Below, one piece after another: positions 57,547-64,000 of a stretch of 64,000 bases of DNA. The stretch covers positions 124,001 to 188,000 of the forward strand of contig JAGFNQ010007656.1 in assembly GCA_024364735.1 (NCBI GenBank), given 5' to 3'. The position numbers were made by a program, and so were the translations under genes. This DNA comes from Boesenbergia rotunda (lineage: Eukaryota; Streptophyta; Magnoliopsida; Zingiberales; Zingiberaceae). Numbering within the stretch: the first letter of the stretch is position 1; each line of letters opens with the position of its first letter. The notes under the pieces are model-generated. The model saw only the letters and a list, made by a program, of their open reading frames with translations, made no database searches and was not told where the DNA came from.

Positions 57547-60474
57547 TGTCACGCCCCGAGACCCAAGAGCCGCTGATCCAATAGAAAATCGGACAGCACC
57601 TCCCCTGTCCGGCGGACAATTTACACATACACACAGATAATATAACACAACCACGCAGTTTAAAGGGCCTCAGGCCTCAGATATATGCAGAAGCAACAAT
57701 TATATGATTATATCTATCGAAAAACCAAATCCGGACTCACCTGAGCTGCCAGGGGGCAGGAACAAAGCCAAAACCGAACGAAGTCCAACATAGGACTCAA
57801 AAGTACAATACCTTCAAACAGAACGTGCATACATGTTCAAAACATACAGCGGAAGCATAGGAATGCTACAGGGTCCATAACAAAACAAGGAAAACAAAAA
57901 AAAAGCTCCTCGGGAGCTGGGGACTGGCGGCTCGGGATCTCCTCGCAGACATCAACCTGAAATAAATATATATGGCAACGGGGTGAGTCCATAGCTCAGC
58001 GGATACCCAAACAGATATGCATAGAAGGTTATACCAACAATAAGAGTTCAGCTAGTACAGACTCATATCAACAGAAGGGGAAAGACTAGCACTGAACAAA
58101 CTGGGATAGATACATACCTGAATCCATCTAACCTGTACAGAGGGTAAGAAATACCGGTAGAATATTAGTAGACAGATAAGCACAGATAACAAGTCTCCAG
58201 TATATGCGATGTCAAACAAGTGCAGCAAATAAGTGCAGCAAACAATGCACGATGCAAAGTATGCACATGGTGCAATGACATGTGTCACCCCTGACACCAG
58301 ACAGAATCATCGTACACCTGTCATAGGGACGTCTGAAAAGGTAGGGCTCTGACAACTGTACACCCTGCCATCACTGCTCCTGAGTGACCGGGTGGACAGG
58401 ATGCTGGCGGAGACCACGCTCCTAACCCCAAGCAATGGGGGAGTCAAGCTCTCATCTCCTCGTGGCTCAGTACGAGAAGGGATCCCTGCTTGCTACCACG
58501 CCCGCGCTCACCCTCCAATAGTGGCCGAACGGAGCAATACAGGGCAAATGCACACATCTACGGTATCCACTAACCCATGAGTGGCCGTGTGTGCCCGTCA
58601 TGTACCGGAAGACGATTAGGCTCAACCACAAGGGAGTCGCTGATCGCCGGCATGCAATAGTGCAAGGATGGTGTATAATAGATACACATACCTCCCTCCC
58701 AAGTCATCCGTATACTAAGTCTCAGTCTGAAATCCTATAACAGGAAATACAGGTACCCTACAAGGTATACTGAACTGAAATACAGATCCCTCAAGGTCAA
58801 ATGCAAGAGATACTACCACGAGCTCTAGCATACCAATAGATATGACAATACCTGGGACTGTATGAAACTAACAGCAGAATAACTCAGGGATAAACAACAA
58901 GTATCCAGAACAGACATAATAAGCACGGATAAACAACAAATATCCAGAATAGGCATAATAACCAGGGATAAACAACCAATATCCAGAATAGGCCTAATAA
59001 CCAGGGATAGCGTATAATCTTACTGCTATCTATAACAGACTATGCATAATCACATGACAATATCAAAAGAGATAAGTCAAAGGGTACCCGCCTCCGAAAG
59101 TGTATAAATCCGTATCAAACCGGAAGAACCACCCGTCTGATATAATCCAATCAAGCTCCTGCATCAAGGATGCATTTAGTTAGCTATTACAAAAATAGTA
59201 GTTAGCTAACAAGTCCCTAACTCATATTAGGGTTAACCTAATCCTCGTATTTCATTTAATTAACTTGATTAAATGATTAAACCCTTATTCGTTTAGGATT
59301 AGGTTTAGTCTACATTTAACCTCTAGTTTCCCCTTTCAAGAAGCCAACACCTAATTCCAATAACCACAACATAATTGAGCTTACCTCACACACCACAGCT
59401 AGGAAACAAATCTCAAACAGTTGGAATGTTGCAATAATAAGCTGAGCAACCTCTAATTAAATCCTAGCCAGAATCCCTGCCAGATTCACTTTCAAAACCA
59501 AGATCACAACCCTAAAACTTATCACACAGCTTTGATTCAAAGAGAAATCATCCTCATTAACAGTGGAATCACCCAAAGCCCTTACCTCAGATCTGGTGGT
59601 AAGAATCCTCCACCTCACAGCTCCAATTGCTGTTCATCAACTCAGCAGCCACCCAAAACGTGAGGAATTCTACAACTAATCAAACCACAAATTGCATTGT
59701 CACAGACCTAACCAACCTACAGGAAATCCAAATCAAACCAACACATACAAGCTATCCTTACCTAGAATTGGCGCAACCAGTTTTCCCTCCCCACAGCCAA
59801 GTTCTGGATTCCTAATTGGCACAGCAGACTACCAATGTTTGATACAATTGGTTTCTGATAAGGGAAAACACCCGATTGGAGAGTAATGTCCTTCAATCGG
59901 CTGCTCCACCCTGTGGTAGCTTCTCCCAGCTTCAACCGTTCACCCTAGATCCGGCGAGGGCAGAGTGAAGCAGTGACCACGGAGTGGGGTCGGCGACTGT
60001 CGTCGGGACTCGCCCAAGGTAGATGAGCTCCGTAGCAGCGGGGATAAGGCCGGGGTCATCTCCCTCAATCCCCGAGTTGGGACTGCGTGGAGATGGGGGG
60101 TGGCAGAGCTCGTCGCCGGTGCCGCCCGAGACGATTGGAGACAAAGAAATCCAACGGAGGAGTAGGGGGTGAGTGGCTGGGGTTTTCGATCGGCAGTGAG
60201 GTGTGCGGCGGAGAGGTCGCATAGGTGGTCGGGCCGAATAGGTTTAGGTCAAGGGATATAAGTGATGGGCATTTTGCGTTTTGGTCCAACCAATTTCCAT
60301 CTAATCACAAAACCACCCCTAGGGTCCAAACTTGATTACAAGTTAGTCCTTATAATTGTTTGTTCAATTACATTTCGGTCCCTAAGTTTGTCTCCGAGGA
60401 CTCTGAAACCTCAAAACCTTCCCGATAATCCTTTGAAAATTACCAGGACCTAGTCGAAAGTGTCGGATTTAACA
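57547..60474 (-). repeat. 5' LTR of the young Tekay
   Basis: Nearly identical to 49842-52768, with one extra base near 58155. The same splice-like sites lie at 59585 (donor) and 57957 (acceptor). Confidence 0.95.
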
Positions 60475-60479
60475 GTCAG

Positions 60480-61227
60480 TACCCCCACCAAATCTCTTAG
60501 ACGTGGTGGCTCAGTTACAGAGACAGTTAGCAGAACAACAGCAAGTTATTGCCACTAGGATGGCTAACTAGCAGGTCGTTATTATTACCTCGCCGGTGGC
60601 GAATGTAGTGGCACCAGTTGTGATCGAAGACCCATCGATTACATCTGTAGTCCGACAAGGGGGGTAAGGCAAGAAGCGTACCTCATTCAGTAGAAGAAAC
60701 TGAAGCCAGGGAACTTCCCAGGCACAAGCAAACCATGGGATGCTTAAGCATGGTTCAAAACGTTGGAAAGAATAGTAGGGCTACTGGACTGGCATGAGGT
60801 AGAGAAGATAAAGTGTGCATCTTTCTGCCTTACGGGAGATGCTAGAATATAGTGGAAGAGAGTCAAGGCCAAGAGAAATGTCAGCCAGATGACATGGGCC
60901 GACTTCGAGACTGAGTTCTTCGAAGAATACTTTCACATGCAAGTAACCAACAAGCATTATGATGAATTCACGGAGTTCAGACAAGGAGAACTATCCGTAG
61001 ATGAAGCAGTGAAGATGTTTAAGCGGTTAGCTCATCTGTGCCCAGAGCTAGTTAGCACAGAAAAAGAGATAGTTAGGCTAATGCTCAAGATGTTAAGGCC
61101 TGAGATAGCGTTAAAGGGGGCTAGCGGTGTTAAGAGGCTGCAAACCTCCGAAGAACTAATAAGTAGTGCTTTGATCACTGAGCACTACTTAAACAGTATA
61201 AAGGCCACCAGAAAGGTTGAACGATGA
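60480..61227 (+). pseudogene. gag: Tekay gag (plus-strand element)
   Basis: A Gln-rich coiled-coil N-terminal segment (LQRQLAEQQQ, near 60510) followed by the capsid: FPGTSKPWDA, CASFCLTGDARI, then an open frame 60889-61227 with MTWADFETEFFEEYF, FTEFRQGELSV and a RLMLKMLRPEIA motif. Stops interrupt the N-terminal half. The gag tail, zinc knuckle and protease start are deleted after 61227. Confidence 0.9.
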
Positions 61228-61719
61228 AGTTCTTAACAACCTTACCGTCAGGGGAAGTAATGGCCTCTACTGAGAGGCTAAGGGCAGTATCAATCTAGAT
61301 TTCCAACTGAGAGCTCTACAGTGACTTGGTAGTCCTTGAGATGAAGGATTACGATGTCATTTTAGGAATGAACTTATTGAGTAAGTATAATGCTTCTATA
61401 GACTGCCGCAAGAGAAAAGTCAAGTTCACACCGGAAGCAGAACCTTCATTTGAGTTTATTGGAGACCCAAGGAGAAAGATAAATAGGTTCCTATCTACCT
61501 TACAGCTCAGAGAATGTTAGAGAAGGGGTGCTCTGGTTTTCTAGCTCATATAGTGGATGCAAGTCAAGGAGAAGGATTGAAGAGAGAAGAAGTGAGGGTA
61601 GTCTGTGACTATCCTGAGGTGTTGCCTGAAGAGTTACCAGGACTCCCTCCCAATCGGGAAATTGAGTTTGAAATTGAGTTGGCCCCAGGACCAACCCAAT
61701 TTCGAAGGCACCTTATCGC
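61228..61719 (+). pseudogene. pol: Tekay protease remnant and RT start
   Basis: The catalytic Asp is absent. LPSGEV and YDVILGMNLL blocks remain (61235-61400), then the RT N-terminal linker with ELPGLPPNREIEFEIELAPG. A TAG ends the frame near 61520, and a 1-base frameshift near 61690 separates the linker from the long pol frame. Confidence 0.85.
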
Positions 61720-64000
61720 ATGGCACCAGCAGAACTGAAAGAATTACAAGAACAATTGCAAGAGCTGCTTGACAAGGGTTTCATCCACCCTAGTCATTCA
61801 CCTTGGGGAGCTCCTGTACTGTTTGTCAAGAAGAAAGATGGATCTATGCGAATGTGCATAGATTATCGAGCTTTGAATAAGGTAACCATCAAGAACAGCT
61901 ATCCTTTGCCAAGGATAGATGATTTATTTGATCAGCTGAAGGGAGCCACAGTGTTCTCCAAGATAGATCTGCGATCAGGTTACCATCAGCTCAGAGTGAA
62001 GGAGAGTGATGTGCCAAGGACTGCTTTCAGTACAAGATATGGGCACTATGAGTTTGTGGTCATGCCCTTTGGAGTGACAAACGCCCCTGCGACGTTTATG
62101 GATCTAATGAATAGAGTGTTCAAGGATTTTCTGGACAAGTTCGTCATTGCCTTCATTGATGATATCCTAGTGTATTCAAAGACTCGGAAAGAACATGAAG
62201 AACACCTGAAGATAGTGTTGCAAACCTTACAGCAGAAGGAGTTGTACGCCAAATTCTCAAAGTGTGAGTTTTGGCTTGATCAGGTGGCCTTCCTAGGCCA
62301 CATTATTTCCAAGGAAGGTATTATGGTAATCCCAGCCAAAATTGAAGCAGTTAGTAACTGGAGTCAACCAAAGAATGCCAGTGAGATCAGAAGCTTCTTA
62401 GGCCGGGCAGGATATTACAGAAAATTTGTGGAGGACTTTTCCAGAATAGCCTCTCCACTCACAGCCCTGACCAGGAGGAATCAGAAGTTTGAGTGGTCAG
62501 ATAAATGCGAGCACAGCTTCCTAGAACTGAAGAAAAGATTGACTAGTGCTCCCATCCTGACTGTTCCAGAGAGTGACAAGGCCTTTAACATCTACAGTGA
62601 TGCATCCAAGATGGGCCTTGGAGCTGTCCTCATGCAAGACGGTAAAGTAATAGCATATGCCTCCAGACAGCTCAAGGACTATGAGAAGAATTACCCTACC
62701 CACGACCTTGAGCTAGCAGCTGTGGTTTTTGCACTGAAGCTCTGGAGACACTACCTGTATGGAGTGCAGTGCAGGATCTTCACAGACCATCAGAGTTTGA
62801 AGTACTTCTTCACTCAGAAGGATCTGAATATGAGGCAGCGCAGGTGGCTAGAGTTGGTCAAAGATTATGACTGTGAAATCCTCTACCACCCAGGTAAAGC
62901 TAATAAAGTGGCAGATGCACTGAGCAGAAAATCCTATGCAGCACTGATGTCCCTATCATCACTATCTCTACCACTTCAGAAAGAAATAAAGGATTTTGGA
63001 GTCGAGGTAATAATTGGGCAACTTTTTGCATTGACTCTAGAGTCAACCCTGCTTGTGGATATACAAAGAAAGCAAAGTCAAGACCCAGAGATCCAGAAGA
63101 TCAAGCAGGAGATCCAAGAGGCAGAAAATTCAGAGTTTCGAGTATCAGATAGTGGCATCCTCTATCTTGGAGACCGCCTTTGCGTCCCCAATGATGAGGA
63201 ACTAAGAAAGAATATTTTAGAAGAAGCCCACAGTATCCCGTACTCTATGCATCCTGGTTCTACCAAGATGTACCAAGATTTAAAGCAAAGGTTCTTGTGG
63301 TCTGGACTCAAGCGAGATGTAGTCAAATATGTCAGCACCTGCCTGACATGCCAGAGAGTCAAGGCAGAGCACCAGAGACCAGGAGGAGTTCTACAGCCAC
63401 TTCCCATTCCAGAGTGGAAGTGGGAAGAAATATCCATGGACTTTATCACAGGTCTTCCAAGAACCACCCATGGACACGATGCAATTTGGGTGATAGTGGA
63501 CAGATTGACCAAGTCTGCCCACTTTCTAGCCATCAAGGTATCGCATTCAGTAGAGCAGTTAGCACAGCTGTACGTGAAAGAAGTAATCAGGCTTCACGGA
63601 GTTCCGAAGTCGATCGTTTCTGACAGAGATTTGCGGTTCATCTCCCATTTTTGGAGGTGTGTTCAGGACGCCCTAGGCACCAGACTTCAGTTCAGCACAG
63701 CTTTCCATCCCCAGACAGATGGACAAACAGAGAGAGTAAATCAGATTTTAGAAGACATGCTCAGGGCTTGTGCGTTGGACTTTAAAGGTAGTTGGTGCAA
63801 ATTTCTGTGCTTAGCTGAGTTTGCCTACAACAATAGCTATCAGGCCACTATCAAGATGACACCTTATGAAGCATTATATGGCAGGAAATGCAGATCACCC
63901 ATATGTTGGCAAGAAGCTGGTGAGAAGAAAGAGATGGAGTCCGGACTAGGCAGCCAGACTGAGCTTATAGATGAGACCACTCAGGCTATCCAGACGATTC
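61720..64000 (+). CDS. pol: Tekay pol: RT, RNase H and integrase, open to the window end
   Basis: An uninterrupted 760-codon frame from ATG 61720 (it is open further upstream to the frameshift near 61690) to the last base. RT: FVKKKDGSMRMCIDYRAL, MPFGVTNAP, FIDD at 62152-62163. RNase H: IYSDASKMGLGAVL, then FTDHQSLKYFFTQK. Integrase: zinc region (SMHPGSTKMYQDL, CLTCQRVKAEH), Asp in ISMDFITGLP, Asp in VSDRDLRF and Glu in DGQTERV, so all catalytic acids are present. The GPY/F module and chromodomain should follow beyond the window. The reading frame is intact, but gag and protease upstream are broken, so the element is not autonomous. Confidence 0.93.
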   Translation, partial: MAPAELKELQEQLQELLDKGFIHPSHSPWGAPVLFVKKKDGSMRMCIDYRALNKVTIKNSYPLPRIDDLFDQLKGATVFSKIDLRSGYHQLRVKESDVPRTAFSTRYGHYEFVVMPFGVTNAPATFMDLMNRVFKDFLDKFVIAFIDDILVYSKTRKEHEEHLKIVLQTLQQKELYAKFSKCEFWLDQVAFLGHIISKEGIMVIPAKIEAVSNWSQPKNASEIRSFLGRAGYYRKFVEDFSRIASPLTALTRRNQKFEWSDKCEHSFLELKKRLTSAPILTVPESDKAFNIYSDASKMGLGAVLMQDGKVIAYASRQLKDYEKNYPTHDLELAAVVFALKLWRHYLYGVQCRIFTDHQSLKYFFTQKDLNMRQRRWLELVKDYDCEILYHPGKANKVADALSRKSYAALMSLSSLSLPLQKEIKDFGVEVIIGQLFALTLESTLLVDIQRKQSQDPEIQKIKQEIQEAENSEFRVSDSGILYLGDRLCVPNDEELRKNILEEAHSIPYSMHPGSTKMYQDLKQRFLWSGLKRDVVKYVSTCLTCQRVKAEHQRPGGVLQPLPIPEWKWEEISMDFITGLPRTTHGHDAIWVIVDRLTKSAHFLAIKVSHSVEQLAQLYVKEVIRLHGVPKSIVSDRDLRFISHFWRCVQDALGTRLQFSTAFHPQTDGQTERVNQILEDMLRACALDFKGSWCKFLCLAEFAYNNSYQATIKMTPYEALYGRKCRSPICWQEAGEKKEMESGLGSQTELIDETTQAIQTI

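Larger units (their letters stand above)
49842..60474 (-). mobile_element. Young, complete-ended Tekay/Del element
   Basis: Two LTRs (49842-52768 and 57547-60474) flanked by GTCAG (49837-49841 and 60475-60479). By eye they differ at about 11 bases and one 1-bp indel in 2.93 kb. PBS (57525-57538) and PPT (52769-52781) fix the minus orientation. The interior (4.8 kb) lacks the gag capsid and the protease catalytic motif but keeps zinc knuckles, RT, RNase H, integrase and chromodomain. Confidence 0.95.
46950..64000 (+). mobile_element. Tekay/Del element, split by a younger Tekay and running off the window
   Basis: Plus strand: 5' LTR (46950-49335), PBS, leader, then gag, protease remnant, RT, RNase H and integrase from 60475 on. 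The chromodomain and 3' LTR are beyond 64000. The other Tekay is inserted in its leader/gag at 49841/60475. It sits in the hairpin repeat of the copia remnant; left flank is TGAGT. Confidence 0.9.

Overview
The window is plant nuclear DNA made almost entirely of nested transposable elements. I see no bacterial or organellar gene, no rRNA or tRNA gene, and no host gene I can support. The coding remains belong to angiosperm LTR-retrotransposon lineages: Ty3/gypsy Athila, Tat/Retand (with its second RNase H) and chromodomain Tekay/Del, plus Ty1/copia SIRE/Maximus-like elements. There is also one hAT DNA transposon. Element density suggests a large, repeat-rich genome, perhaps a monocot, but the species cannot be read from the sequence.

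Layout, left to right. (1) 1-18912: a minus-strand Athila element whose 3' end lies off the window. A complete plus-strand copia element (4674-14133, target duplication TCTAC) splits its pol frame. That copia element carries gag but no pol, plus an internal gene with its own TATA box and an 85-bp intron, and it contains a solo LTR of a sister family (7959-8626, duplication GATAG). (2) 18913-31436: a minus-strand Retand element that received the Athila element near its 3' end, a solo Athila-type LTR inside integrase (19649-22309, duplication GTCCT) and a solo Tekay LTR between protease and reverse transcriptase (24967-28349). (3) About 31905-45775: a decayed hAT transposon holding a truncated Tekay element (32844-38684, flanked by a perfect 53-bp direct repeat) and a solo Tekay LTR (41289-44822, duplication TAATA), followed by a second copy of the hAT 3' end. 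(4) 45979-46949: remnants of another copia element, cut by a plus-strand Tekay element (46950 to beyond 64000). That Tekay is itself split by a young, complete minus-strand Tekay element (49842-60474, duplication GTCAG, near-identical LTRs).

Nesting gives a relative order: Retand, then Athila, then copia, then the sister solo LTR, four levels deep. Most breaks are premature stops of the CAG-to-TAG or CGA-to-TGA type, as expected from decay of methylated cytosine. The most unusual signals are not proteins. The copia LTRs carry arrays of 20-nt hairpins whose stems change sequence but keep pairing while the loop stays purine-rich (GAAGGA). An unrelated copia remnant has an analogous array with a different loop. 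GGGCGCCC dyads sit just upstream of TATATAAA both in the LTR and before the internal gene. Tekay LTRs carry strong splice donor and acceptor sites that would define an intron inside the LTR.
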